DNA from: Rostrohypoxylon terebratum
Lineage: Eukaryota; Ascomycota; Sordariomycetes; Xylariales; Hypoxylaceae
Direction of reading: 5' to 3'
DNA length: 64,000 nt
Assembly (NCBI GenBank): GCA_022497145.1
Contig: MU385862.1
Coordinates: 372,001 to 436,000, forward strand
Part shown: positions 53,845 through 64,000 of the stretch, one piece after another
Position numbering within the stretch: position 1 is the first letter of the stretch
Layout of the letters: each line of letters starts with the position of its first letter
Notes under the pieces: model-generated
What the model was told of the DNA's origin: nothing
The model's input: the letters and a program-made list of their open reading frames with translations, nothing else
Database searches by the model: none
Made by a program: the position numbers and the translations under genes

Positions 53845-54303
53845 CTATACGGATGCGCCGGCGGCGGCAGGTAGGCTCGCCTCGGTCACCTGCGCGTTAT
53901 CTTGACCAGCAATATTCTTGGCAACTCCTATTTTCCCTCTTTCCAAGGTTTTCTTGCTCGCTATAGGAGAAAAAGGGAACGTTACTTCTATTGTTTGTGG
54001 AGAGAAAACCATAACTGTGTTACGCGTTTTCTTGTGTAAAAGAATTACTAAATAACCCTGACCATCACCACTTGCTGACCAAGGATGACTGTAGTCTATC
54101 AAGAGTTGAAATCTTGTTGAGGCAAGTACGAACGGAATATCATGTCGGTTCGATAGAGCCAACATGTCATCGTAGAGACAGGTGATAGACTTCGAAATCG
54201 AATATCCTTCCAACCACTGATCTATTTCTAAGATAATACTCACATGCTTCTTCAGTAAGATTAATAGGCTCGTATACGAGCTTATTCGAAATGGAAAAAC
54301 CAA
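53845..54303 (-). CDS. possible remnant or exon of an unknown protein
   Basis: An open frame of about 150 codons, longer than expected by chance in this AT-rich stretch, with protein-like segments (YDDMLALSNRHDIPFVLAST, LLIDYSHPWSASGDGQGYLV, NTVMVFSPQTIEVTFPF). It has no ATG at its 5' end (it opens at TTG) and the frame closes with TAA a few codons upstream, so it would need an upstream exon or is a fragment. A GTGAGT donor-like motif lies within it near 54242. No family recognised. Confidence 0.25.
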   Translation of the reverse strand: MVFPFRISSYTSLLILLKKHVSIILEIDQWLEGYSISKSITCLYDDMLALSNRHDIPFVLASTRFQLLIDYSHPWSASGDGQGYLVILLHKKTRNTVMVFSPQTIEVTFPFSPIASKKTLERGKIGVAKNIAGQDNAQVTEASLPAAAGASV

Positions 54304-56955
54304 CTCAAAGACTACGCCGGTAGCAATTTCAATTTATTTGCTAATGTAGAGGTTGATTACAGCAGTACAATGAGGGATTATGAGCAGGTAAAACTAACTT
54401 CAGACTCTAGTGGACCTGAGCTAGAAGACAAGGGGCCAGGACCGTAAACAATTGGACAATGGTCTAAGGGCTGGGAAGCGGTGTCCCTAATGACACAGGT
54501 GGTAGATGCCTATCTACGTAGTGACTTCTCCCTATACGACAAACCAACGAATTCAAAACACTTCGAAGCAAAAGTTTGTTCATTGGTCGCTTGGAAATAG
54601 CGCATGTAAAAACTAACTCACGGAAACTTATAATAGCTAGAAATCTATCAGACCCAACTTATAGGTTTTGGAGTATATATGCCTGGAATAGGTATGTGGG
54701 TGTATATATTTGAAGGGGGGGGGGAATACTCAGTAGGTAAATTTAAACAGCTTTTACCTTCCACAGCATAATGCTCCATAACAACTTGTAGTCACTCTCC
54801 ATCTCACTCTCTTCTACACATTCGATTCTGGGCTACCTTGTTACCATCAAGCCAAAAGATCTGAACGGGAAGACAGATCCGAGGAATATGGGTACATTGC
54901 CAGATTATTCCATGAAGCTACCATGAAAAGAACTTCAACATGGGCTTCGGGGAGGTAGCCAAGTCAAAGTATGGAATATATTCGTAGGCAAGTTACTATT
55001 CAAGCGAATTCCGGTCGATTGTGATCTAACAGCCATAGAACATTGCAAGCCAACTAGGTACTTCAATCACCGCCAATGAACCGCGAAGTCTTCAGGTATA
55101 TCATAACCCAAATTGCCCGCTACCGACTCAGTTTCCAGACAAGAAGATTCGATAATTGTCAACATGCTTTATTAGCCGGTTAAGATACCTACCCTGTTGA
55201 TTGACCGGGATGCATTCTATAGCACGGGTTACCACTGCCAAAGACCTCGACTACTTGAATACTCACCGGCGTTTGTTCCGAAGTTCAAAGTTGGCCACCA
55301 ATTAGATCCTATGTCATCCCGGTCTTTTACCTATATGATGTCTCAGCCCGTATACCTCTGAGTAGAACGAGACAGCGGCGTTGGTGTGTGCGAGGGGCTC
55401 CAAACTCCCCCAGCTTGGGGAACGCGGTACACATACCCATACCTCCCTTTATCTAGCTCGTTCGGAGCCAGCCGTCAACCTCTCCCGAACTACCTGAGGC
55501 CATCACGGTCTCCTTTCGAGCCGGCACCCATCTCTGACTAGTTTTAAAAAGGCTTTCTATCACTATCCGCCATGGGGAGGGCCCCTAGCAATGTACCAAC
55601 CTACCCCTGAAATATCGGTAGATGCACATCATTTGCCTTGAAGGTTGCATGTCGCCTCGGCGCCGACTACGCCAACGAATGCATTTCGTTTGCAAATTAT
55701 GAAGCCGGGAAGACACCGAGTTTCACGAGGTGAGAACGCCAGGCATTCCATAAGTTGATTTCCCGGTCTGGATTGCCTTGACGAACGACAGCGAGGAGTG
55801 GGTAACAGATCCCGGCTTTTGTTGGTTGCTAGAAGTATACCTAAGGAGTTGTCCATGTCCCCATACAATGTCTTCGGCCTATCTATGGTTAAGTATTCCA
55901 AACATCCCTTCCTCGCTTTAGGGCTTCATTGCCGCTCGACTCAATATTAGACGAAGGCCTTCAGAAACCTGGGTATACGAACGAAAAAGAAGGTCTGGGG
56001 TCAGAAGAGCGTCGCCGATAACACCAAAGGAAGCAATGAAGACTCATTTTGACGACACTTCCAGTGTATCATTCTCGTCTCCCCGTTTCGGTATTAATGG
56101 CACAACAGTTTAATCAGTCGTAGCAAAATCTAGTCCGGCGGCATAATCAAATGAAATCCTGTGGCTGGGTGTATTTAAATACACGAGCATGACTTGTCGT
56201 GGTCGAATGATATGGGTGTACTCTACTGAAGGAGTCCAGGAGACATTAAGATGTATAGACAGCCTAGAGGGGGTCTAGCCGAGCTCACCATCAGCATCAT
56301 CAACAGAAGCAGCAACAATACCACCAGCTTCGGCTTCTGGCTTGGAGGAGACTCCGATAGTGTTGCTATTTCTGGGAAAGAGACGTCTTAGTAGCTAGTC
56401 TTGGAAAGATATAGGAATTTTCGTGTAATATATACGGTGATCTCTAGTAAGGAGTAAGTTAGAGCTCTTTGCGCAACAACATCGCCATTTCTCAAATCTT
56501 TACACCCACCATGAGACAATGGTAAAGTCGCCGTATAACCCTTCTTGTGTATCGGAGAAAAAGGGGGTGAACAAACATATCGTATCAATGAGCTTCCCTA
56601 GTAAAAATTTATTGAGCAGGCTTCTAAGTCGTAGCATGCAATGTCATGAACCTATATTGGGATAGAATATCAAGACTTGTAAGCAAAAGCAGGAAGGTAT
56701 GACTAAGTATTTTTTTTTATTTCACTGAGGCTACTGAGAGCCTTATCTCTATCTGCAAAGTGAACGTTCGTAGGTGTGTCGTGAACTCATCCCAGCAACA
56801 AAATGCGCCTATAGAGGCGCGTCCCAGCTTAGGGACACCATCGCTTCCTTGTCATGGTCACTGCAACGATAGACCACGACGCTCTAATCAATACACAACA
56901 ACATCTTATCCCCGCTACACCTCATTCCCACCTTCGACAATATGTGCGCAACCGC
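54304..56955. other. long intergenic region
   Basis: No gene, tRNA or transposon could be supported. It contains a G8-10 run near 54714 and several ORFs under 95 codons without motifs. The 3' end overlaps the thioredoxin downstream flank. Confidence 0.5.
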
Positions 56956-57569
56956 TTACGCAGCAATGTGCTTCTTCAAGATGGTAGCGAGAGCGTTGGG
57001 GTTAGCACCGACGAGCTTCTCCTCCTCCTTGCCGTCCTTGAACAGAAGGAACGTGGGCATAGCCGTGATGCCGAGCTCCTGGCTCAGCTCGGGCAGGTCG
57101 TCGACGTCGATCTTGGCAAAGAAGATGTCCTTGAATTGCTCGTCGTTCGAGTGGCTGTTTACGATTTAACATCCCAAATTAGCCGACATTCATCCTTTCC
57201 CCCCCTTCCGCCCCTTTTATGGTGGTTATGAGGTATTTCGGGGATAGGATGCGAAAAAAAAAACTTACTTGGCTAGGATGGGGGCGATGGCCTTGCAGGG
57301 ACCGCACCAGGTGGCGAAGCAGTCGAGGAGCACGATCTTGTGCTCCTTGATGGCCTCCTTGAAGGACTCGGCGCTGTGCGCATTGTTAGCCATGCATAAA
57401 CAGAAATATAAAGTTCGCGGGCTGTCGGAGCGATGACGGGAGCCTCGGAGGGATACGGCGCAAAACGTCACGGATCCATCTAGGATAAAGAAGGCGGGGT
57501 AGATGGAGGGAGCAATGCGCCTAGCGCTGGGCGCCGGATAGCTTACGTGGTGAAGTTGTGGACAGTCAT
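56956..57569 (-). CDS. trxA: cytosolic thioredoxin
   Basis: Disulfide reductase serving peroxiredoxins, ribonucleotide reductase and PAPS reductase. Exon 1 is 57569-57547 (MTVHNFT), intron 173 bp (GTAAGC; GCTAAC branch; GCGCACAG), exon 2 is 57373-57269, intron 114 bp (GTAAGT to AACAG), exon 3 is 57154-56956; phases 2 and 2 match; 108 aa, exact family size. Active site WCGPC with Cys31 and Cys34 in VLLDCFATWCGPCKAIAP; the cis-Pro loop is ITAMPTFLLFKDG. An additional in-frame ATG (MANNAHSAESF) lies inside intron 1 just before the acceptor, so transcription from a downstream start would still yield a nearly full thioredoxin with a different first few residues. No targeting signal on the spliced form. 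Confidence 0.94.
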
Positions 57570-59928
57570 TCTGGGCGAAGTGGTATGGAATTGGCGAACA
57601 GGTGTTATGTGCGACGGTCTGTAGATGGAATGTCTAGAAGGATGTCTGAAGGAAGACTGAACTGTTCGGAAGAAGTTTGTTGACATGGAGAAGGAAGGGA
57701 AAAAAAATAGCGCGGGGTGGTGGATTTTTATCTATATTTTAGCTTTCTAATATTTTTGATATGGTATCAGGAATAATAGGGAGGTAAGGCTGTGCCAAGG
57801 GTACAGACGGTGTATGGAAGTTCAAGGAAGTTCAGCTTGTTGCGCAATTCCAGCTATGTACTAGGGGGTAGGTAGGCAGGTAGGCAGCAAGCAACTGAAA
57901 GTATGGCTATGTAACAAGTCAATTCGGGCGCAGTGATATCTAGATTGTTCGCATCGATCGCCGACAACCGATAGAGCAAGATGATGTAAACCTTGATTTG
58001 TCAGTTTGTCCAATGACGTGATTCCGCCAAGCCTATTGTATTCTAGCTCTTCTAGGCTATCCAAAGTTTCCAAACACACTTCCCGCAGCCCGTGGCTTTG
58101 TGCTGCATTTGGCTGCATTTGGCTGCATTTCTTCAGTAGCTGTGTAACTCATAGTGGAACTCAGCCCCTTTCGACTTCCGTCCCTCGACGCAAATCCCTA
58201 TTACGGATGTCCTATGGATGTAGTATGTACTGGACATGACTAAGATTCTTAAATATTGACCCGACCATTAAGACGATCCATGGCTGATTCCATATACGAA
58301 GATTCCAAATAGGTAAATTTGGACTTTAGATTTTGATATAACTGGCAACTGCGTATTTAACATCATTAATAATTGCCATAGCTTTGACAAACATTCGAGA
58401 TTGGAAACATCGATTTACAAGCCTTCTAGATAATTCCCCTGCCCCTGGAGGCAACCCCTTACTAAGAGCATTAAGACAACATCTGACTATCTCATTGTAA
58501 ATCAACAAAGACATTCAGAAACCTCATGCTCGAATCAGAATTTTCGAACACTCCGAATTGACAAATCACATTGACAGGTGATACATCGAGTATCAAGACA
58601 TCCTTTGGGTCACCGCGACCTTCTTTTCGCCATCACAAACACTGCTCAAGATCAACAATACTAGGCAAAAGATGACTGGAAGTTTTTTCTTATATTCACC
58701 GGGAAGCCGAGCCCCTTTTCTTCATTTCTTCCACGACTCTCTCACTCTCTACACAAGCGCTAATACTTCATACAAATGTACATACACAACATGAACCGGC
58801 CTAAGCGCCAATATTACGGGCGAGGTAAAGGGTATACAATAAAGATGATAAAATGGCCTGAACATCCCAGGTCGGCCTGACAAGATTTTCCGACACCTCT
58901 CTAAGAATTTGAAAGTATGTGCGCTTCCAGCAATTTTTTCCCCCTTATCCCCGAAAAAAAAACAAACACCTAATTCGCCGGCCTGCCTGCTTGCCGACTC
59001 GGGCTCGCTCACACCCAAGCCATGTCTAATTCGAAAAACCGGTGGAAATCACAATCGCGATAGATAACCCACAACCTCCCCCGGTTCTCGCACATGCGGT
59101 TGAGCGGAAAAGCCTACGCAACTCCGAAAAAAAAATATGGCTATGCCTAAGTATGCCTGGATCCTCGACCGCGACTATCCCACCCGAGATATGGAGAACA
59201 CTGAATAGACGATATTATATGCTATCAATATTTAGGTCGGCATTGTCTAGGTATGTAAAAGAAGACATTCCATCCGGCGTCGCAGGCACTCCTCTTAGGC
59301 GCCCGGGAAAACCTCTGCACTATAGCAGACGGTGTTAGTGGTATCAAAAACAGGAAACCCGCCTCGCATAAAAAACATAAATCCCTGTGGTATCGCAGTA
59401 TATCAAGAGTAGAAAAAAAAACATAGTCCACAATCCACTCCTTTAAATGTGTTTGGTTAACACCACGAATTCGGTACGGTTGCGTCGCATATCATAAGGA
59501 CGACATGGCAAGTAGTCGTACTCGATGAGGGCATTTGGATGTTGGCTGCGTAAATGGCGAGATTGGCGGAACGTTGATGTTGATGAGATGACTTGGATGA
59601 CTTCGTAGGTGGCGTCGGTATTTCGATCAATAAGCCAGGAGAGAGATCAAATGAAATTTCTTATTTTTCGGCTTTTTTTTCGTATTTTGTCGGTTGAAAC
59701 AGGGTAAGAAATGTTGTAAAGAGTGAATAAGGTCGGTACTTAAGAGTGTTAAAAAAATCAAACGAGTGCGGTGTAGATAGGGCTTAATATTTGCCCTTCA
59801 AACGGAAGGAAAGGGCAAATGATCGTAAAGATCGTCTCTCCTGGCTTAGATCGCATACGTCTGTTTTGTAAGTAGTCATCACTGTCAAAACATCAACTAA
59901 ACCAATCAGTCCCGGCTATCCCACTCAT
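57570..59928. other. long intergenic region upstream of thioredoxin
   Basis: No gene supported. A near-triplicate TGCATTTGGC sequence lies at 58102-58131. ORFs 57861-58118, 58749-59018 and 59042-59338 have no family signal. The segment near 57570-57700 is the thioredoxin promoter. Confidence 0.5.
58102..58131 (+). repeat. three tandem copies of GCTGCATTTG-type decamer
   Basis: Three adjacent copies of a 10-bp CTGCATTTGG unit, the last slightly altered. Directly visible. Confidence 0.8.
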
Positions 59929-62322
59929 TTACTGAGTGCCGTGTTCCATCATGCTTCTGCGATTCTCGCCAGATGCACGGGGCGAGATCTCTAGTAACTT
60001 GGCGCTGCCTGCACTAAAGTTGCGGACGTGGCCCTTATCGAGACTGATGCTGGTGGCCCTCTGCGGTTGAACGGGACTGTGCTCCTCCTCTTCATCATCA
60101 CTATATCTCTCGGGATACTTGTCATCTTCGTCATCAAAGGACTGGAGAAGACCTTCTCGGCTCTGCATCGTATCTCTGTGGTGCGTCACGATGGGGGTCT
60201 GGCCAACTGCGCCCCACTTGGCTTCGTGTTCGCCATCCTCTTCGTCACTGCTGGGACGAGCTTCGCCTGTGGACTTTCGATGTGATTCGGCAGGGACAAC
60301 GCTGTTCATGTATTCATCTTCCACAATGTTTCCGTCGTAAGAGGGACGTCCTTCTGATTCACCTGAGAATGTGGGTTGAGCGTATTGTTGAAGAGAATTT
60401 CTCATGCCTGATGAGGCTCGCTTCCTGTTAATGCGACCAGAGAGCCAAGACGCTTCCGAATCGATAGAGGCAAGCGACATAGACTGCGGTGCCGGCGAGG
60501 CCTGTATTTCGTCTCGATGCCATGAGATGGGAGTTGCCCGCATGGCTTCGTGGTGGCCAGATGTAGGGGTATCATAACGCATTTGCACGTCGTCGGGGAT
60601 GACGGGGAGGGGCTCCGCGGGCAGGGGTTCAGCTTCCGGGGATGCCACACGCGAATCAGGCGGTGAGAGCGGTAACTCAGGGAGGTCTTCTCGGAAGCGA
60701 GACATTGTTCTCTTTGGCATGTTGGGGTTAACCTTTCGCGGAATGAAGTTTGCGTGTGCTGGGGGTGGGCCTCCCTGCATCGAATCTCGAGAGGTATTCG
60801 AGAAAGAGGAAGGGCCAGAGCTACGCCTATTCCTACCCCATCTGAAGAATGATCTCCATGGTTTCGAAGAGCTGCTATCCGATATCCGTCCTCCGGATTC
60901 CGCGTACTCGGGCTTGGTCGTGGCAGGCGACGGTAAATCTACGTCGATTCTCGCCTTAGAAGAATCCTTAGGCGACTTCGAGCGCGACGTCCTCGATCGG
61001 ATAAAGCTTAAAATCCTCGGGCTTGAGGAGCGAGAAGTTGAGGGCTGCTCTGGAATAGACTCTGGTATATGGTCAAAGTCGCGAGCCCTGGCTGGAGTCG
61101 AGGGTTCCAGCGGAATACTGTCTGTTCGATGAAACTCGTCCAACGGCTTCGGAGACTCATTTCGGTTCTCCAAGTCCTCACGTTCCCCACTCTTTCTCCG
61201 AGTCGATTCTTGGGACTGTCTCCTTCTCGACGAAGTGATAACCACCGAGGCTGGATCGCATCCCTCGTCAGCCATTTCACGGCCTAAGACACCTCTCTCT
61301 AAATTCTGTGGCGGCGGGGTGCCACTTTTACGAGCCTCAGCGACTTCTGCTCGTTGCTTTTCCGCTTTCCTTGCGAGACGTCTCTCTAATCTCTCGCGTT
61401 CCTTTTCCTTCTTTCTTTCCTTTCTCCGTTTATCTCGCTCCATCAACTCGCGAAGATCAGCTGCGTCCAGATCGTCTGCCAAGTCATCGATCCTTTTATG
61501 GGCTCTAAGCGTAGCCTCGGGGATGGAGCCTCTGTCGGCGAGTTTTCGCTTAGTCGATTGGGATCGTGTTAGAGCGGCGCTGGCGCTGGGTCCATAGATG
61601 GGGTTTGCGGCACATCGTAGCGTCGGGCGGGGTGCAAGAGCCTCAAAAGCCGAAACTTTCCAAGAGAGTTGTTCTGAATCGGACGACATAGCCGAATGGA
61701 TAGAGCCAGGTATAGGTAGGGACATATCAGAAGAAGGTTCGTCCCAATTTCTGTTCAGGCCCGCCCTGACTCGCTTACTCCCCTTTTTCGTCGAGTGGCT
61801 AGTCATCCAAGCGTCTGCGGTAGGACGGGTTGGCATAAACTGACTCATCGCCTTAATCTCTGCTTCTCTGTCATGATCCTCCTTTCGTCGTTTGCTCGAC
61901 TTCTTCCGCGGTAAAGGCTGGCCTCTTCGCTTATTTCCAGAGTTGTCGTGGTGCAAAGTAGGCACTCGAGTTGCGAAATCCCCGCTGGATCCCGACACTA
62001 CCCTGTTACCTCCATGCGCCTCATCGTTGGCAGCTGAGAAAGAACCTGGAGGCATGGAGGCGATTTTTCCTTTCTTGGACTTGGAAACGCGTATGGAATC
62101 TCGACGGCCTGGGGAGAAACTGTAAGTACGAGGCCGTCGTTGCAATTTATTTGGACCATCTCGCTTTGGCCTAGAAAGGTCGGGGGTATTGGCAGGCTCC
62201 GTTTGACTTCGCGACGGGGGTTGATATTGACGACCACGACCTGAGGGATCGGCATCGGAATCGTTAGCGGGCGTCCTGGACCGCTTGCGCGAGCCCTTGC
62301 GGCGAAAGGGCCACAAGGCCAT
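59929..62322 (-). CDS. large disordered conserved fungal protein, unknown function
   Basis: 797 aa in one exon. It is almost entirely low-complexity: Arg/Lys/Ser-rich with several basic NLS-like clusters (MALWPFRRKGSRKRSR, PRKKSSKRRKEDHDRE), one strongly charged single alpha-helix/coiled-coil segment (about 265-320, RELMERDKRRKERKKEKERE), and many SP/TP sites that could be CDK/MAPK targets. Short conserved-looking islands include SKPWRSFFRWGRN, IDSEASWLSGR and LPELPLSPPDSR, and an acidic C-terminus (DDEDDKYPERYSDDEEEE). No folded domain or membrane segment. A gene of this layout is common in Pezizomycotina, but I know no assigned role. Nuclear location is only inferred. Confidence 0.8.
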   Translation of the reverse strand: MALWPFRRKGSRKRSRTPANDSDADPSGRGRQYQPPSRSQTEPANTPDLSRPKRDGPNKLQRRPRTYSFSPGRRDSIRVSKSKKGKIASMPPGSFSAANDEAHGGNRVVSGSSGDFATRVPTLHHDNSGNKRRGQPLPRKKSSKRRKEDHDREAEIKAMSQFMPTRPTADAWMTSHSTKKGSKRVRAGLNRNWDEPSSDMSLPIPGSIHSAMSSDSEQLSWKVSAFEALAPRPTLRCAANPIYGPSASAALTRSQSTKRKLADRGSIPEATLRAHKRIDDLADDLDAADLRELMERDKRRKERKKEKERERLERRLARKAEKQRAEVAEARKSGTPPPQNLERGVLGREMADEGCDPASVVITSSRRRQSQESTRRKSGEREDLENRNESPKPLDEFHRTDSIPLEPSTPARARDFDHIPESIPEQPSTSRSSSPRILSFIRSRTSRSKSPKDSSKARIDVDLPSPATTKPEYAESGGRISDSSSSKPWRSFFRWGRNRRSSGPSSFSNTSRDSMQGGPPPAHANFIPRKVNPNMPKRTMSRFREDLPELPLSPPDSRVASPEAEPLPAEPLPVIPDDVQMRYDTPTSGHHEAMRATPISWHRDEIQASPAPQSMSLASIDSEASWLSGRINRKRASSGMRNSLQQYAQPTFSGESEGRPSYDGNIVEDEYMNSVVPAESHRKSTGEARPSSDEEDGEHEAKWGAVGQTPIVTHHRDTMQSREGLLQSFDDEDDKYPERYSDDEEEEHSPVQPQRATSISLDKGHVRNFSAGSAKLLEISPRASGENRRSMMEHGTQ

Positions 62323-64000
62323 ATTTCCGGAGACCGAAGTTGGGGCTCTGGTCTTGGAAATATTGGCGAGGCTATATGGTGGTGCGCGATTGCGGGTTCT
62401 TATCGACGATGCTGGGTGACAATCGCTGCAGAATGATTATCGCCATGGGCGCGGATTAACTCGAGCTATGCATATAATCAATTAATCAAAGATCGGGCTA
62501 TCGGGCTGTGTGTGCTCAAATTCGATTCGGATCGTCGAAATTGTCGAAATGTATCGCAGATCAATCTGTATTATCGTATCCCGAATTACTGGAATTTCGA
62601 ATGATCGTCGCACCGCAGCAATCGGTTGAGTCGGCTTAGGTGTGGGTTGTGGCCGTTGGCGTTGGCGTTGGCGTTAAAGGGAAAAAAAAGAACACTGAAT
62701 ATGTCGATGCGTCTTTCTCTATACTTGAGTCGAACACCAATTAGCTACATATGAGTAAAAGAGGAAAATGATTGTTGACAGCGATGGGTCAACGCAAATA
62801 TGTTGCAATGCGTCTCCAGCGCAAGTATGTAGATGAAAATCTCTTTTTCGTGTTGGAATGTTGCGAGTTTTAGATTTTGGGAAGTTCTGGGTTTAGTGGT
62901 TGTGGTAATTGTGGTAATTGTGGTAATTGTGGTAATTGTGGTAATTGTGGTAATTGTGGTAATTGTGGTATTAGTTGTGGTTCGAAGGTGGTTCAATCTC
63001 CAGCAGGTGGGCAAGTGGGCAAGTAGTGGGTGGGTAATGTGGTGCAGCAGGTGTGTGTAGTGTGTGTAGTGGGAATAGTGGGAGTTATTAGTGGGAAGCA
63101 AACTGGAACGGTTAGGAAGGGGGGGGGGGGGGCGAGAACTGTGGCGGTCGGCAGTGGGGGATTCAGGGCAAGGAACACCGAACATCGAACACTCACAAAT
63201 GATCTGGCCGAAGCTGGTACGGGAAAAGGAAAGCTTGGGGGAGAAAAAGGTTCAGAAAAAGATAGAAACGGGGGAGGGACAGAGAAGGGAGGCGCCGTTG
63301 GCAACTACCCTAGATAACTGCTATTTTCAGCCAGTGCCCAGGCAGCCCATGTGCGAGAAGGTACGAAAGTGACAGGGCTGGGCTGGCAGGGCCGCAGGGA
63401 AAGGGAAAGGACGATTAAATGGGCTCTTTGCGAAATGAAGTCACACCCAGGGGGGGGTGGTTTACCTTGGCACTTGGGCTGATGTTCAACGGGTTGACGG
63501 GTACTGTGGACAATCACTTTTTTAATGGGTCTTTAATTGATGTAGACTTTTTAACCATGCTACGTAGCGTCGCTGTACACCATACTTCGTAATACCCTAG
63601 TCGCAAGCTATTCTGTCGCACCCCGGCAAGTCTCACGATACTTCCTTTTCATACCTGTAAGATGTATCTATGCCTGGTCGTCTACCTGTACCTACATGAT
63701 GCATGTAACATCCGAATCGCTACCAACCCGCCCCAAGCCCAAGATTGATCCTATCAGGTACTGTGCCTTTGAAAAAAGGAGCGGATCGATTGAGAGAAGA
63801 GATAATAATTCGGGTACACTAGATTTGGTGAACTGTGAACTGTCAACTGTCAACTTGAATTGAACTGCTCGGGCCACGAGGCTCCAATTAGTGGCAGATG
63901 TCGAATAGGTTTAAAATTTAAGATGGGGAATAATTCCGAAACTAACCCCTCAATCGATTTTCACTATTGAATGTTTTACTATGTAATGTTTATCTTATAT
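62323..64000. other. intergenic region, promoter side of the disordered-protein gene, repeat-rich
   Basis: Contains (GTTGGC)n near 62657-62676, a nine-bp minisatellite (62902-62964), GTGTGTAGT repeats near 63050-63070 and a G14 run at 63119-63132. ORFs such as 62745-63185 (-) are translations of these repeats (Thr/Ile runs) and are not genes. Nothing else seen up to the window end. Confidence 0.55.
62902..62964 (+). repeat. minisatellite: seven perfect copies of GTGGTAATT
   Basis: Seven exact tandem 9-bp GTGGTAATT units, with an eighth degenerate unit after them (GTGGTATTA). Directly visible; about 580 bp upstream of the disordered-protein start codon. Suitable as a length-polymorphic marker. 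Confidence 0.95.

Noticed and set aside
62745..63185. 146-codon ORF with Thr/Ile repeats
   Set aside because: Translation of the GTGGTAATT minisatellite.
1..64000. CRISPR array, rRNA operon or intact transposon
   Set aside because: None seen: no spaced direct repeats, no rRNA landmarks, no transposase or reverse-transcriptase motifs in any frame inspected.

Overview
The window is nuclear DNA of a filamentous ascomycete, most likely a sordariomycete. The genes are split by short (about 40-175 bp) GT-AG introns with CTAAC/CTGAC-like branch sites, the start codons sit in CAAAATG-like contexts, and the gene set is typically fungal: NUC-1/Pho4-type bHLH factor, HET-domain protein, 2EXR protein, DUF3632 protein, class II-like peroxidase, Src1/Heh1. 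Gene spacing is loose, with 0.3-4 kb gaps filled with short CCTAGG/GGTACC-rich palindromes and microsatellites. No rRNA, convincing tRNA, CRISPR, intact transposon or origin was found.

Layout. 1-16 kb is mostly core housekeeping and regulation: the 3' part of MEX67 (mRNA export), a kelch-like single-pass membrane protein, inner nuclear membrane protein Src1/Heh1 (two exons) and the phosphate regulator nuc-1 (two exons joined by a GC-AG intron). 18-25 kb holds a three-exon DUF3632 gene, a guanyl-RNase-like reading frame interrupted by an in-frame TAA, and a convergent pair of uba4 (tRNA thiolation/urmylation E1) and pam17 (mitochondrial import motor). 25-32 kb is lineage-specific: two small membrane proteins, a Cys-containing orphan with an overlapping upstream ORF, a HET-domain gene behind a perfect 11-bp hairpin, and a 71-aa helical protein.

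32-46 kb is accessory metabolism: a secreted GH2 exo-beta-glucosaminidase, a 2EXR fragment, then a cytochrome P450 with an apparent coding frameshift, a decayed FAD monooxygenase pseudogene, an intact four-exon P450, and an amino-acid permease. The two P450s flanking the dead flavin monooxygenase look like the remains of a secondary-metabolite gene cluster caught during decay; this is the most interesting locus in the window. 45-51 kb has a GNAT acetyltransferase, a divergent kinesin-14-like motor, a small secreted class II-like haem peroxidase and an orphan gene visible only after splicing. 51-64 kb is sparse: a possible remnant ORF, cytosolic thioredoxin and a 797-aa disordered conserved fungal protein.

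All exon joins were made by eye from splice motifs, phase continuity and remembered family motifs. No alignment or database search was run, so family names rest on recognised motifs.
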